64,000 nucleotides of DNA, from positions 8,481,501-8,545,500 of the forward strand of contig CM076280.1 of NCBI GenBank assembly GCA_038380795.1, written 5' to 3'. The stretch's first letter is position 1. The number at the start of each line of letters is the position of its first letter. This DNA comes from Pyrocephalus nanus. Its lineage: Eukaryota > Chordata > Aves > Passeriformes > Tyrannidae. Shown piece after piece: positions 12,301 to 29,110 of this stretch. The translations under genes were made by a program, and so were the position numbers. Under the pieces are notes generated by a model that saw only the letters and a program-made list of their open reading frames with translations, ran no database searches and was not told where the DNA came from.

Positions 12301-14289
12301 CTGTCCCTGCTGAGGGCTCCACAGTCTAATTCAGTGAGAATTATAATTTCTTCTAAGTGATATCAAAGAACTCAGTCCTGTGGGTTCAGGCACTGTGAGC
12401 TGCTGTAACCAAGTGGGAGATGGAGCTTCATGAGGGATCCGGTGAAATTCGGATCCTGGAGTCAGAAACCACCCCTTAAATTTAGAACCAAACTCTTTTC
12501 ATTTGGTTCTTTCCCCCTTTGCAGAGTTTCAGTATCACATTAAGTGATTTATTTGGAATACTCTGCGAAAATCCCCAGAGAGCATCGCTGAGGATGAGGG
12601 AGTTTGGGGTTTGAACACGGGGGGGACACAGAAATGCTGGGTCTGCTCTCAGATCTGGCTGAGCAGTTTATAACTGCAAAAAGAAACCTTTCTAAGGTGC
12701 TTCAAGTGAGGTTCCCAAAATAGTGAGGCAGCTTTTTTTTCTTCTCAGGTCCTGCTGTCCTTTCCTCAGGGCACGTTATAACGTTATTATCCAGCTGCAT
12801 GAATGGCAAGCAAATAAGAATGTCACTTGTAGCTGGCTACTGGCTTTATATCCTATATTGAGTTTTAAAAAACAGCCAGGACTCTTCCATTCTGGTTGGG
12901 AGCATCTGCCCAAGCAATGATCTCTCCTGTGCATTTACCAGTCCAGGTAGGAACTGGTGCCACAGGGGCTGAAAGGAACAGACTCCCTAAGAATAAAGTT
13001 TAATTTTCAGCAAAAGGCTGAAGCCAAATTCTGTTGGAGACTTCACTGACTCTGAGACGTGGTGGGATCTGTTGTCCACAGCACTGCTTTCCTCTGGGAA
13101 TACAGTTGGCGTTTAGGAGCAGGTGATCACTTGCTACTGGTAATCTGGGGTTTCAAGGAAAGACAGTACTTCTTCCTCTCACAATCTCTGCCTGTAGCTT
13201 TCCTCTAACCTGGTTGTGTGCATCACAAACACAGAGCAGTGCAGTTGTTAATTAACTCTGCTTTGGGCTCCCAGTTCCTGTTTTTTGGTTTTTTTTTCCT
13301 CTAAAATGGGGTGGGGGAAGGTAACTTCCTTTTGCAACGTTCAGTCCACTAAAGATCAGCCCAGGCCCTTCTCAGCAGTCACAATACTGATCAAAGTTGA
13401 CTTTTCCATATGCTGGGGCAAACACATCCAGAAAAGTCCTGTTGATTCTTGTGCCTCTGCTTCCAACCAGCACCAGCAAAGCGGGGCTGTGCTTGGTGCC
13501 ATCGTGTGCTTGGCATGTGGGCACTGGCACAAAACACTGCAATGCTTGAGCCACCCACCTCCAACCCTCTGATTTACCTGGCTAAGCTGTCCAGCTACTG
13601 CCAGAGGATTCTCCAGCTGGAAGGAGAGAGAGTGACTCTTCCAGCAGCACTGCTGGATGCAAGGTGTCCCCTACATTCAGAGTTTCCCGCTGCCAGAGCC
13701 TCTTCCTTCTGTGAGGAAGCCCAGAGGAATTAACTGGTTAATTCAGGCAGAGAAACCCACTGTCTAAAGCTTTCTGGTATGAATACCCTCCATTGTGGGC
13801 ACAGTCCTGCCCCACCACATGGGAAAATCCCTGTGACAGGAGTGGGAATTCCATGTATAAAGGGTTTGTGGCAGGATTTCACCTTGGGGCACTGTAATGT
13901 CCCTAAAGCAGAGTGTGGCTCCTTGCACAGGCACCTCACCTGGGGCCTGAGCTCATCTCACCTCTGAGCTCAGCTCTGCTCTGGAATGTGAGTGGCACAA
14001 GCCAAGCAGAGCTGCTGAAGGGTTATATCCACTGCAGGACACTCCTGGAGCTATTTCTGTGCCTGCAGCTTTTCACTGGGCAGAGACTCTTTACAACACT
14101 TAGAATGAACCTCAGTAGAGAGAGCAGTGTCCCTTCTCTCAAGTGTCCCTTCCCTCAGAGTTCTACTTGTGGTTCTTTCTCAACACTGTTTTGTCCTCTT
14201 TCTGAAGAGAGAACTCACTGCTAACCTTTCATATGAAATATGGCAAGATTTGTTTTCAGTGTCACTATCCCAAACAATTACAAGGGAAA

Positions 14290-14437
14290 ATGCAAATACA
14301 CATGCAAATAAGGCACCAGCTGATACTGCTGCACACAGCATTGCTCCTGTTGTCACTCTGCCTCCAGGAGAGCAGTTACCAGGCCTGGGGAGCGGGCACA
14401 GGGCGGGCTGGGTTCTGGATAGCCCAGATAACAGATG
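14290..14437 (+). promoter_or_regulatory. GFI1B: Candidate GFI1B promoter elements: paired octamers, GATA and E-box
   Basis: Two perfect octamers (ATGCAAAT) lie at 14290-14297 and 14302-14309. A GATA site (AGATAA, 14426-14431) is immediately followed by an E-box (CAGATG, 14432-14437). Mammalian GFI1B promoters are known to respond to GATA-1, NF-Y and Oct-1, so this combination about 1 kb before the first coding exon fits a core promoter. No CCAAT box was seen nearby. The assignment is inference from motif identity and position. Confidence 0.4.
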
Positions 14438-14469
14438 CATTGCAAGAGAATTTTGTGTGATTAAATTTC

Positions 14470-14535
14470 AGCATTTTATGTTTGTCCCTCACCCGCCATT
14501 TCAACGGTCTGCAATGTTTGAGTCGGGTCCAAAAG
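14470..14535 (+). other. GFI1B: Candidate non-coding exon 1 of GFI1B
   Basis: A possible 5' splice donor, CAAAAG|GTAACC, ends an exon at 14535, just downstream of the octamer and GATA cluster. GFI1B in mammals begins with an untranslated exon. The start is a guess, and other upstream exons are possible. Confidence 0.25.
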
Positions 14536-15301
14536 GTAACCTCTCACTCAACTCTCCTGCTCTGCCTCTGCCCCACTGCTGTTTGTCAGCCAGAACACAA
14601 ACCACTCGAGCTACTCAACAAGGAGACCCCCCCACATACACATCATGGATTTTCTGCTGTCTCTCTCCTATTACTGGTGTTGTTTCTGTAATTAGTGTTT
14701 CTGTAGCAATTTCACAGAAGAGCCCAGGTCCTGGGCTCTTCCAGGTGCAGTACAAACACTCAGCCAGGCCCTTTCTCCAAGGGGAATCTCCAACCTGTGG
14801 TTCCCACTGTGTCCTCTCATGGAGGGTAAGATCAGAGATGCACCAAGTCCTGTAGCCAGAGCAGGGAGCTACAAGAGAGAGATCCTGGCTTGCACTGTGT
14901 CTGCCATAGGCAGCTTTGGTCTGTACTCAGCCTGTCTCTGTTTCTCCACATACAACATCAAGATTGGGGTAATCCTTTGCCTCAGCCCGGGGTAGATAGT
15001 GAAGTGTAATTTTTACAGTTTCAGAGACCACCTTGCAGTAAGTTTTCCATTTAGCCCCTTCCACAGCTCTTTGTTCTCCCCAGAGCTGAGATCCATCACA
15101 CACCTAAACCCATCCAACCCCTCCCTGCTTCTCAGCTGTCAGGAGGGACCTTCGAGGTGGTCTCTTCATCTCCCTGCACAAGTTTTAATCCTCATCACTG
15201 CTGCTTACAGAGCTGCTGTGCTGGGGGAACAAATGGGAAACTGTCCCCACAGAGATTTACCTGCTGCTTTTCTGTGTTTCTGCCCAGAGAGTGAATGGAA
15301 A

Positions 15302-19477
<4,176 letters not shown>

Positions 19478-20535
19478 GGAAGGGGCTTTGCTGGAGCTCC
19501 CACCACAGACTGTCCCCAGCATCTCCATCCAGTGTGGGACTCATATGGCATCCTGTGTTCCCCTGGGGACTGGCAAACTCATGTCATTGGCTTTGGGGCT
19601 TGGCACCCCAGGGCCTTGCACATCCCAAAGAAACCTGGGGAGGGGAGGAGAGTCCTTACTTTTCAACTACAGCAGGTACCAGCCCGGATCTGACATCACC
19701 TGCTCAAGTGAAAATCCAGAGAAATTCCAAGGTCACTGTTACTCTGCACTGACACTGTGTGCAGAATCCAGTTCTTTCAGGCTGCCCAGCAGTGAGGTGG
19801 GAACTCCTGGGCCAGTGGGAGCCACAATCTGTGCCAAGCCAGTGCTGTAACCCTGTCCTGCTCCGATGGCTGGGAAGATAAGGCCAGGCCATGCAAATAG
19901 ACTGAGTTCAGTGAGCTGTGCTCAGCCTGGACAGGGCTTCTGCAGAGACTTGTCCAGGCCATAAATTCTGCCAACAGACACCTAAAGTCATTTCTTTCAG
20001 CAGAGCATTTACTGTGATCAAATGACAAGTTAACTGTGCTGTATTTTTAGCTTGGAGTGGGAGGAAAATACTGAAGAAACAGCTCCTATCCCTAGCTGAT
20101 AACAGGGGTCTCTAAATACATTCCTCAGACACACCATGCTGCAGAGATCCCTGGCTTGGTGACAAGCAAGCAAGCTCCAGGAAGGGCCATGCCACAGCAC
20201 GAGGCATGAGCCCCATGTCTTGGTACCGTGGGAGAGTCTGGCTGCTCTTGGAATCTGGGCTCTGGTGTGTCCCACAATATTTCAGTGCATACCAACTTAG
20301 AGCTGTCCTGGACAGTCCTGTCTCACTGCATGGTCAGGACTGGCCCTTGGATATCGATGCCAAGGGCCAGAATCCTGCTTTCCAGCCCCTCTTGAAGGAG
20401 GAAGTGGCTGAGCCTGTACACGCTGGCAGAGTATGCAAGTACCTTACAAATATTATACAAACAGAGCAGTGTCATTTCCTCCTTCTTCCAGGTCCAGGGG
20501 GTGAAGCAAAGCTCTGGAACAAGTAAAGAACCAGT

Positions 20536-20610
20536 TCCAGTCCAAGCTCTGCTACATTCTATCTCTCTGACCTTTGGCAAGTCACTGCACTGGGCTTTTG
20601 TTTCTCCCCC
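20536..20610 (+). mobile_element. Ancient MIR-like SINE relic
   Basis: Contains the MIR core words 'gacctttggcaagtcact' followed by a 'tttgtttctcc' block, in MIR order and orientation. It is heavily decayed. MIR-type SINEs are old amniote repeats. Confidence 0.45.
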
Positions 20611-21337
20611 TCCTCCTGGTGACGTGGGGTCATTCTCTCAGGTTTGTGGAGTCCCCTGAGTTCTTAAAAGGAAGGACAAAGTATTATTATAACACAAATA
20701 AGGCAAGTGCTTCCACTTAAGCAGGGCACTGTAGCAGCACACAGCCCACTCCATAACTGAACACACGGCCTTGGACAATGACACCAGTGGGAATTTCCCT
20801 GGGAATGGGCTGTGGCACAAACCATTTCACTCCAAAGGTTTATGAGGGAAAGCTGCCACAGTGGGCAAAGACAAATGGTCCAAGTGGAAAATTCATGCAT
20901 TGCCAGGAGAGAAGAGATGTTTGTCCTGCCCTCAGTTACACTGCTGTAAATCCAAAGTTATTCTCCTAAGACCTAAAATGCACTTGCCCCTGTTTTATGC
21001 TGTGCCTGAGCTGTTAGTTATTAATATGCATTCTGGAAGCTCAAAACAGAGTCTGTACTCTTGGCTTTACTTGTACACTGTAAATATGTATTTATACTTA
21101 TTGTAATGTATATTTTTATTGCTCTGTACCAGACAGTGACAACGTGTAGAGGCCTGCTGGGATTTATCTGATAAATCTGTTCCCTCTCAGTAACTGGGCT
21201 AACAGAGTGCATTTCATGTTCAAAACACCCATTTCAAGAACGGCTCATACTCGGCTCTGGAGATGCAGGAGGTGGGGATGGGGTGGAAAATGAGAAGGGA
21301 AAGAGTAGAGTGTACTATATGATATGGTTTGAGAGGA

Positions 21338-21343
21338 AATAAA
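21338..21343 (+). terminator. GFI1B: Poly(A) signal, GFI1B
   Basis: AATAAA, the first such hexamer after the GFI1B stop codon on the plus strand. Confidence 0.45.
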
Positions 21344-24189
21344 GATGGAAATTCACATGCAGAGCAGGGCTTCCATCAGGGAGACGTTTTCATCCCTGGA
21401 GACAGATTGGTGCAGAGTCCCACACAGGCCAGAGTCAGCTCTCCAGAGCAGGAGGAGCACCCCAGATACACAGGAATGTGTGTCCAGAGGGTACCATCAA
21501 ATCCCCCAGGAAATCTCTGCTGTCCTTTCCTGAGCTGTGCCAGAACCTGGTCAGGCAGGGCCTCTGGGGAAGGTGTTTGACCTGTGATGGAACTGGTCCT
21601 GGCTGTGGCACAGGCACACACACACAGGTGAATACTCTCACACATGCACAAGCCTTGCTCAAGGTAAAGTCATTTCAGCTTATTAAAACCACTGCTCAAA
21701 ATGCCATCAGTGCTTGTTGTTCCCCTTGTCCTCCACAAACCTGCAAAGAGAAATATTTAATGGGTGTGCCAGCTGCTCAGGAGCAAATATCCTCCAGCCC
21801 CAAACCACACTGACACACCTGCACAGACTTCCCTGAGTGTGTCCTGGGGACAGCAGGTGTGTCTGACTCATGTGAAGCTCCCCAGTTTTGGCCATCCTGG
21901 AGGCAAGTGCTGGCACACACCACCAACCAGCACTGTGGCAGGAGTGCCTGCAAGACCAGGCACAAAACAGAACCAGGCAGCTGGTTCTTTGGAGCCTGTG
22001 GAAGGAGGGCTGGAGTATCCCTCAGATATCCAGCCCTATCTTTGGTTTCCACGGTACAGAGGAGCAAAAACCTTCAATGGGACAGCTGGGAGCTTCTCTC
22101 CTGAGCTCTCCAGAGATTCCTGAAGAGCAGCTACACTGGAGGAGGCAGCGTCAGCCTCAGCCTGGTATTTGTGAGGAGCATGGTGAGCACATCCCAGGAC
22201 AGGCAGGGACTGCTTTAGATGGATGGGCAACAAGTGGAGGAGCAGACTGGGGTGGCTGAAGGCTGTGCTGCTGCAGAGCTGTGCTCAGGAAAACACATCT
22301 GTGGGCAGGGGATCCAGGCTGGCCCCCTCCCACAGGCACTGGGAGAGTATCTCCAGAAGCACAGGCTGTGGATGGAGTCCAGCTGGCAAAGGCACCAGCC
22401 AGACAGCACAGCCAGAGCCAGGAGGTGACCCGAGAAGGGAGGAGGAGGAGAGGGAATTAACTTGCAGCGTTTTCCCAATAAGACACTACAGTTTCTTCCT
22501 CTTGAGTAAAAAGGTGCCACTTTCAGGTCACCAGGTAATGCTGCCTGAGCCCTGACCTTCCTTTAGGCCTAGGGATGCCACCAGCCCAAAGGAAAAACAA
22601 GACAGAGCCCACAGCCCCCACTGCAATCCCTGATCAAGGAGAGCCATTTCCTGAGGAAGAGGATGAAGGGATCCAGTCTGACTCTGCTCTGGAGCAAACA
22701 GTTCCTCTGCAGGCTTTGAACACCTGCACTCCTGAAGCTCTGGAATGCAGGTGAAGGAGAGAGGAAGCAGAGCTGGCATCACCCAAACCTCACCACACCA
22801 GGCTGGGGGAGAGCCTTCCACTCCCAACACAATATGGAGTGGGCAAAGGGCTGCCCTGATCCTTGGAGCTCCTGAATCCACACAGTGGCTACCCAGGGAT
22901 GCCCAGCACCAGTCAGGATCAGGGCATGGATGTTACCAACTCCAAACACGCATGGCCTTGCTCTCCAAACGTACAAATCCTGCTCAGTTCTGACCACTCT
23001 GGTACAACCCCTTTCTCACCATCTCCCCTCGCATCAAAAACATTCTGGTCAGTCAATCAAGGAAACAGATAACAAAAAGCAAAATCTCAACTAATCTTTG
23101 TGGCTGAAGAAAGAGCTGATTGTTTTTGCCTCACTCCCAGCCCGCCCTGTATCCTGCACTTCCCCAGTGCTCTTCGCTCCTTCTTCCCTTTATTGAAAAT
23201 CCTGGTCTTTGGGCTGTTTTGTTTAGCAAATGAGGCACATGCAAAGCAATAACCTCGGGCATCTGGCAGGAGGAGAGAGGTGTCTCTGCATCTTCCAGAC
23301 AGCCTTCAGGCACTGAGAGCAGCAGCCCAGAAGATCTATGATCAGGGGTGGATTTAAGTTTGGACACAGGATGCATCTTTCTCCTCCTAATGAAGGCAGA
23401 GCCACGGGACACCTGCAGGAAGCAGAGGTGTGTTCCCAGCTAGTGCAGTATTAGGCTGGAGCTTATTTTCAGGTTGTATCAATCTCATGGAGTGGAATCC
23501 TGGAGAAGGCAAAAACCTGAAGGCAGTGGTTAGGGAAGGCCTTAAAAGAACTGAGAGGAAGGACAGGGAAAAATAAGACCCCAGCTGGGTATAGGTTCTG
23601 TTGGGGGAAAAAGGGTTATTTGTTGAGCCAAGTTGTTTCCCACCTTAGACTTCAGGAGAAAGTGTTTTCAGTGAAAGAAAGATAAGAGCAGAGTCCCTTG
23701 TCCTCACAGCAGGTTGTTCCCCCAGTTGTAGGTGATGGAGACAAACCAGCAGGTTCACTCCAGCCCATCAGCACAGCACACAGGGAGAAACCTGAAGGCA
23801 TTAGGCAATGTCCCAGAAATAGCTGCACACACACGTTTCCTTGTGCAGGGAAATGTTCCTGCCTGTCATTAAGGGCCTGACCTGGGAATGGATATGGAGC
23901 TCAACCTGCAAAGCTGCTACAGCAAAATAAAAAAAAAGTGCATCATAAACCAATTTTAACACTTACTCTGCTCACAAAACAGAGATATTTTTCCCCTTTT
24001 CCCCCTGGAACAGCTCATCCACCCAGAGGAGGCAACCCAGAACACCAAAATTCTCCACGGATAGTTAAATCAGTCAGTGGCCTCTGTGCTGGGTAAGACC
24101 TAAGAAAACACAGATCCTGACCCACCATCTTACAGCTAACAGTCCCCATGGACACACACACTGCTCTTGAGGCTGCAACTCCAAACTGA

Positions 24190-24325
24190 GACTGGAGATG
24201 TGCCACACGTTTCCTGTGTGACTTTGGGCAAGACACGAGCACTGGATTTCTGAAGTTGTTCAGCACACTGAGGAGCTCTCAGAAGCTCCACATCTGTGAG
24301 AGAAGGATAATAATTCCCCCTCTCC
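24190..24325 (+). mobile_element. Ancient MIR-like SINE relic
   Basis: 'tgtgtgactttgggcaagac' is the MIR core phrase. It is followed about 80 bp later by 'atctgtgagagaaggataataa', the decayed form of the MIR block that precedes 'ggataataa'. Confidence 0.5.
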
Positions 24326-24879
24326 CCTTCATTTCACTTGTTTATTTCAACAGTGAGATATCAGAAAGGAGACTGCCCCTCCTTATCTTCCACATCCAGC
24401 ACCTCGCACAATGGAGCTTGATCTGGGCTGGGACACCCGAGTGTGACTGTGATAACGAGAGATAGAAACTTAATTCAGCAAAGCACCCCAATTCCATGGC
24501 TTAGAAATCCTCCAACAGGCACAGTGAGACCCTGTATTAAAACCACTCAGCTCTAGACAAGCAAAGGAACAGGGCAAGCAGCAACCTCAGAGAGGATAAA
24601 CCAGACGTGAATTCCACTGGTGGATAATATTCCAGGGAGAGAGGCAGAGCTGGATAGGGGTGCTCTAAACATCCCTCTCGGTGCTCTCATTTTAAATGTG
24701 TTGCTTCAACACGAGCGCTTCTCAATCTGGTCCTGGGGCTGATTTTGACCTGTTGGCCTGAGGGTGGTCGGTGTTCACTGCACCAGACAGCAAGGCAGGC
24801 AGAGAGCAGAGAGTCCCCAGGACTGGGGAAATCTGAGGCTGGGGAGGAGCTGAGTTCTGCACTGAGCTCAGCTTTGGTC

Positions 24880-24988
24880 TGATAAGTTTATCAAGCACTG
24901 CCGGCTGCTAACTGTCAGCCGGGGCAGAGAGCCTGTTAGGGAGGAGGAACAGCTCCCAGGGCAAGATAGGACAGCCCAGGCCTTATCA
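24880..24988. promoter_or_regulatory. GATA-motif cluster downstream of GFI1B, candidate haematopoietic enhancer
   Basis: A palindromic double site, TGATAAGTTTATCA (24880-24893), is joined within 110 bp by AGATAG (24964-24969) and TTATCA (24983-24988), giving four WGATAR sites. A MYB-like AACTG core and GGAA ETS-like cores lie between them. It is about 5.4 kb after the GFI1B stop. Mouse Gfi1b is known to have downstream blood enhancers bound by GATA and ETS factors, so the location is suggestive. Activity is inferred. Confidence 0.4.
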
Positions 24989-26819
24989 GAGTGCCTGAGC
25001 CAAAGAGGGAACTGGAGAGTGAGCACTTTCCAACCACTTCGTCTGAACAACAGACAGATTGGCAGGAAAGGCCTGTCAGCCCTTCGCTTCTGCCACCCAG
25101 GCACGGGCAGGGAGCCCCCATCCCTGCAAATAACCTGGGAAGTGCAGCAGGAGAGCTGCAGATGTCACCAGTGGGGGCTGGGGGAGTGATAGGGGTAGGT
25201 TTTCTTAGGAGCATGGCCCAGGAGGAGAGCCAGATTTGCAGCAAACAGTCCAGATGCTCGCTGAGCAAGCTGTTCCTTTTCAGTGCCCAGAGCAGCACTT
25301 CTGCTCCATGCTGCTTTCCTTGAGTTTGGGAGGGGGATCTACCACGTGGGAATTCCACTGGTCACTAAGGGTTGGTGTACAGATAATTGCTCTGTTTCTG
25401 AAAAATAGTTAAAATCCCTGAATGAATAGAAGAGGGTAAAACCTGGCCATTCTCATCTGAGCTGCAAGAGCATGAGCCAGCAAATACCCCTTCATATCTA
25501 CTCCTAGGGCAGCAAAAACCAGATCAGTAAAGCTGCAGATCGTAGCAGGGAGACTCTCCTGTGCTTGGATGAGCTCCCTTGGACCTGTGCAAGTTCTCTG
25601 TCCATGTACCCTAGCCATGACAGGGAGGTAATAAGAGATTCCTGCAGGTTGCCCTGATGAGGTTTTGCCATGCAGGATAGAACCAGTGTCACATCAGCGG
25701 CTTCAACACACGTGTTTCTTCAGCCCATCAGACCTGTTATCAGGTCACTGCTCATCCAGACCCCATGGACAGCCATCATCCTGCAGCCCACCTTGAATCC
25801 TGCCTATTTTACTGAGAGCTGACCCCAGTGCCAGCCCTGAGCCTGTGCTGGGAGGGTGTGTTCACTCTTGCTGCCTGGTTCGAGTGCTGTCCCAGGCTCT
25901 CCATGGGATATGAGGCAGCAGCACTGTAGGTCGGGAGATCTCCAGTGTGAACTAGTGACTCAAAGGTTCCCTTTTTGGTAAGTAACATATCTAGGAAGGG
26001 ATTCAGCTCCTCCTGAAGCACGTACCTAATCCAGGACTGCAGTTCTGCCTTCTATGCACCTACTGCTCTCCCTGGGGACAAAGGGAGCTGAGTATCCGAA
26101 GGCATCTAAAGTTACATGAGATGAGTCACACCCTGTGGCTTCTGCACCACTCTCAGGCCAAGTTTCTCACAGCTGATTCTGTTCCAACCCACAATCTACT
26201 GTTCTCCAGATCATGAGCAACCTCTAAGCCATTTAGTTCCTCTGTGCTTCAAAGGCTCCTCAGCAAGCCTGAAGTACAACGGTCACATTCAGCACTGGCC
26301 AACGCAACTCTGAGGTTCAAGGCTTCCTCATGAGGAATAAGGGGTTTAAAACCCTTCCCCATTGATTCTGCCTTCCTCTTGAATAATTTTAAAGCAATAG
26401 GACTTTATCTTACATCCCAGGCTCCTCTCTATTGGGGGCTTTGGTGGGATTTTTGGCAGTGGTCAAGTCCTCTGGTTTCTACTCTTTATAAAATAGAAGT
26501 TATCTCTTGTCTCAGCTGAGGAAAGGGAAGTCAGAAATGACAGAGCATTCCTGTTCCTGAAAGGGCCCCATCCTGAGAGCGTGGACATGGTGAACCAGTG
26601 TGTCAGTCAGACATCCCTGCCACGGCTCCTTATTTAGATCCATCCTGGAATAGCTTGACTGTAAATCAATCAGGCTCAGTGGACACCCAGGTGTGGCAGC
26701 ACCTGGAAAAGAGAGTCCAGAAACTGCAGCTGCCTTTTCTGATACCGTGGCATCATGGAGAAAGCTACACATGACACTCAGAACTCAAAGGAGGGTTGTG
26801 TTCCTGGCTTTGAGCTGTC

Positions 26820-26900
26820 ACCGATCTCAGCCAGTCACTGTCCCCTCCCTGTGTCTCAGGCTTCCCCTTTGGCAAAGTGAGGATAATAACATGGACATGC
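26820..26900 (+). mobile_element. Ancient MIR-like SINE relic
   Basis: 'agccagtcactgtccc' and 'ctgtgtctcaggcttcccc' followed by 'aaagtgaggataataac' match the MIR central-to-3' consensus in order. Confidence 0.5.
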
Positions 26901-27039
26901 TTTGAGACCTACAGGTCAGAGCAAGGTAGAATTCCTCCACATGTGCAGTAATTCACTGGAGTGGCACTGTGGAAGTCACACAGGAGACCCATAAAGCATC
27001 AAAGCGACGTCTCTGCATCAGGATCTGTCAGCCTGCATT

Positions 27040-27140
27040 GTTCACTTCAAAGTACTTGCCCAAACTGGAGAGGAACAGCTAGAAATGGAACCCAGGTGGG
27101 CTGGACTTTCAGTCTGGTTTGTTAACCAGCTTTCCATCTT
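27040..27140 (-). mobile_element. Ancient MIR-like SINE relic (reverse)
   Basis: 'acttgccca', 'aacagctag', 'ggaacccagg' and 'ttaaccagc' appear in the order expected for a reverse-complement MIR. The copy is strongly decayed. Confidence 0.45.
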
Positions 27141-27334
27141 ACGTCCTTGAAGTACAACTAAGTAGAACAAACCAAGTTAAAACTCTGATATTAGGAAAAG
27201 TATCATTGATATAGTCTCCTACTACTGGTAGGATTTCTGAATTCTGGAAGATACTTATAAAAATATGCAAAAACCCTACTTTTCTAGTGTTCTAAATAAA
27301 AGCAGAGCAGAAGACCTAACCAAGAGTCAGCAAG

Positions 27335-27500
27335 ACTAATGATACCTTGCATTTCAACAGCTCACATTGACTAAAGATTTCAAAATGGCAACACCTTATC
27401 CCTGTTCTACTGCGAGGAAACCAAGAGAGAGAGTGTAACTCAAGGTCATACAGAGAGAGGGTAAAAGATTTAAAAAATGAACAAAGGCATTTTAGGTCCC
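27335..27500 (-). mobile_element. Ancient MIR-like SINE relic (reverse)
   Basis: 'gaggaaaccaagagagagag', then 'taactcaaggtcatacag', correspond to the reverse-complement MIR phrases for 'gaggaaactgaggcacagag' and 'caaggtcacacag'. Confidence 0.45.
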
Positions 27501-28862
27501 AGCTCATGTCTCTGTTAGGCAGTGGGCAGAATTCAGACCCGTTGCAGCTAAATAAGTTGTACCACTGGAATTTGGTGCATTCTTTCCATAAAAGAGGCAG
27601 GTGACTGTCTTGGAGCCCTGGCACATCTTTGCTCACAGTATACCTTGTTTCTGCAAGTCTGGAAGAACTCACTGCCTTCCCTCACCTGTTCCAAGCCCAA
27701 TTCCTATTTTCTTAACTCTCTGTTCCCCCTGAAGTGGGCACAACATCCAACAGCCAGCAGGATTTAGCCCCCAGCCTGAAAGTTCTCACAGCGCCGCCAT
27801 AAGTTTTGCAGGAGATGCAACACAAACCTTGCGGTTATCAGGAACAATAATTTATATTTCTTTAGAAGTGCCACCTTCTCATCCTCACTTCCTCAATCCC
27901 AAAGTCCCCAGCAATCTTAGCTCGGAAGGGAATGTGACTCAGGCCTTCAACTGAAGGGCTGTCAAGTGCAAACCCTGAGGGCTGGATGTGTGGCCGTGGT
28001 TTTATCACGGGCCACCAGCTGCCTCTGCAGCTCCTGCCTCCTCCCCAATGATTCAGCAAATCTTCTTCAGGGAGCAAAACAAGCACCCAAGTGAACAAAT
28101 CACAATGTCAGATTACGGAGGTGAGCGGGGAAAAGCTGTGGCTCAGAGGAGGGAGATAAAAGCTGGTGAAGTTGCACAAGCCAAGGATGAAAATGCCCAG
28201 GGAACAGAGTGGTTTTTTGGGTTTTTTTCTCAGAGGAGGGCAATGACAATGTGACAAAAGGGTTATAATTTGGATCCTTTACACTGTGAAGCATGGCTAA
28301 GAATAAAGGAGGACACAATGGGGAAGGAAATGAGGCATATTCTGCCCTCTACTATCTGGGCATTGCATGGAACTGATAGGAATTTTTACTGGTAATGATG
28401 AGAACTGAATAGTCCATTCTGGTTTATTATTTTCACAGAGAGTTTCTGCTCTCTGTAACCAAGACTTCCCATACTCTGGAAGCACTTTGAACATCACTGT
28501 TTCTGGGGAAAAAAAAAAAGATCTGCAAGTCATTTGGTATCTGAGACATAGCAGAGGGCAGTTAGAAATAATGTTTTAACTTCTGACAGTTTTGTCCACT
28601 GTGCCATATTTTTGTATCACAGCCCTTTTGTTCCTTGCTGTAGTCACTCCTGAGGGGAAACACAGGATCTGCTTAAAAGCTCATGGTGCACAATCTATAG
28701 AATAGGAAGTGAAGAAGAAACTTCAGCCAGACCTTAGATAGGAGATGTAATATTGCCCTAATAGCATTCCACTCCACTCTTATCACCATGTTCCAATATT
28801 TAAAGAGTGGCTACAGAAAAGATGGAGATTCCCTTTTTTACATGGAGTCACGTGGAAAAGAG

Positions 28863-29110
28863 CATGGGCAATGGGTACAGGTTGCTCCTGGGGAGATTCT
28901 GGTTAAACACCAGAGAACAATTTTTCACAGCGAGAGCAATCAGCCCCTGGAATAATCTCCCCTAGAAAGTGGTGGATTCCCTAACATGGGACAATTGTAG
29001 GATTCAGCTGGACAGGGTGCTGGGCTGTCTTGTCTAGACCATGCTCTTGCCAAGGAAGTTTGGACCAGATGACCCTGGAGATCACTTAAAACGTGGTATT
29101 CTGTGATCCC
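28863..29110 (+). mobile_element. CR1 LINE 3'-end fragment
   Basis: Plus-orientation CR1 3' region. It has 'ttttcacag' and 'ctggaataatctccc', the 'caattgtaggattcagctgga' region, then 'tttggaccagatgaccctgg' and the terminal 'attctgtgatcc'. The copy is older and more diverged than the other CR1 fragments in the window. Confidence 0.75.

Larger units (their letters stand above)
6846..14250. other. Intergenic region between the CpG island and GFI1B
   Basis: No exon with homology I recognise. The open frames of 60-250 codons (for example 9036-9788 plus and 9855-10514 minus) have unbiased composition, no domain motif and no conserved partner, so I treat them as chance. The region holds simple repeats near 10.1-10.8 kb, a CR1 scrap at 8.46 kb and an AT-rich stretch at 11.3-12.3 kb. 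Upstream non-coding exons of GFI1B could lie here but cannot be identified by eye. Confidence 0.6.
19478..21360 (+). other. GFI1B: GFI1B 3' UTR (inferred)
   Basis: No AATAAA hexamer occurs between the stop codon and 21338. The last 350 bp are AU-rich ('gtaaatatgtatttatac' near 21080), as in many 3' UTRs. The UTR would be about 1.9 kb and includes a MIR-like relic at about 20536-20610. The end point depends on the single poly(A) signal at 21338. Confidence 0.45.

Noticed and set aside
14127..14855. Plus-strand frame of 242 aa before GFI1B
   Set aside because: It spans the candidate promoter and first intron and ends well before the SNAG exon. No conserved motif was seen.
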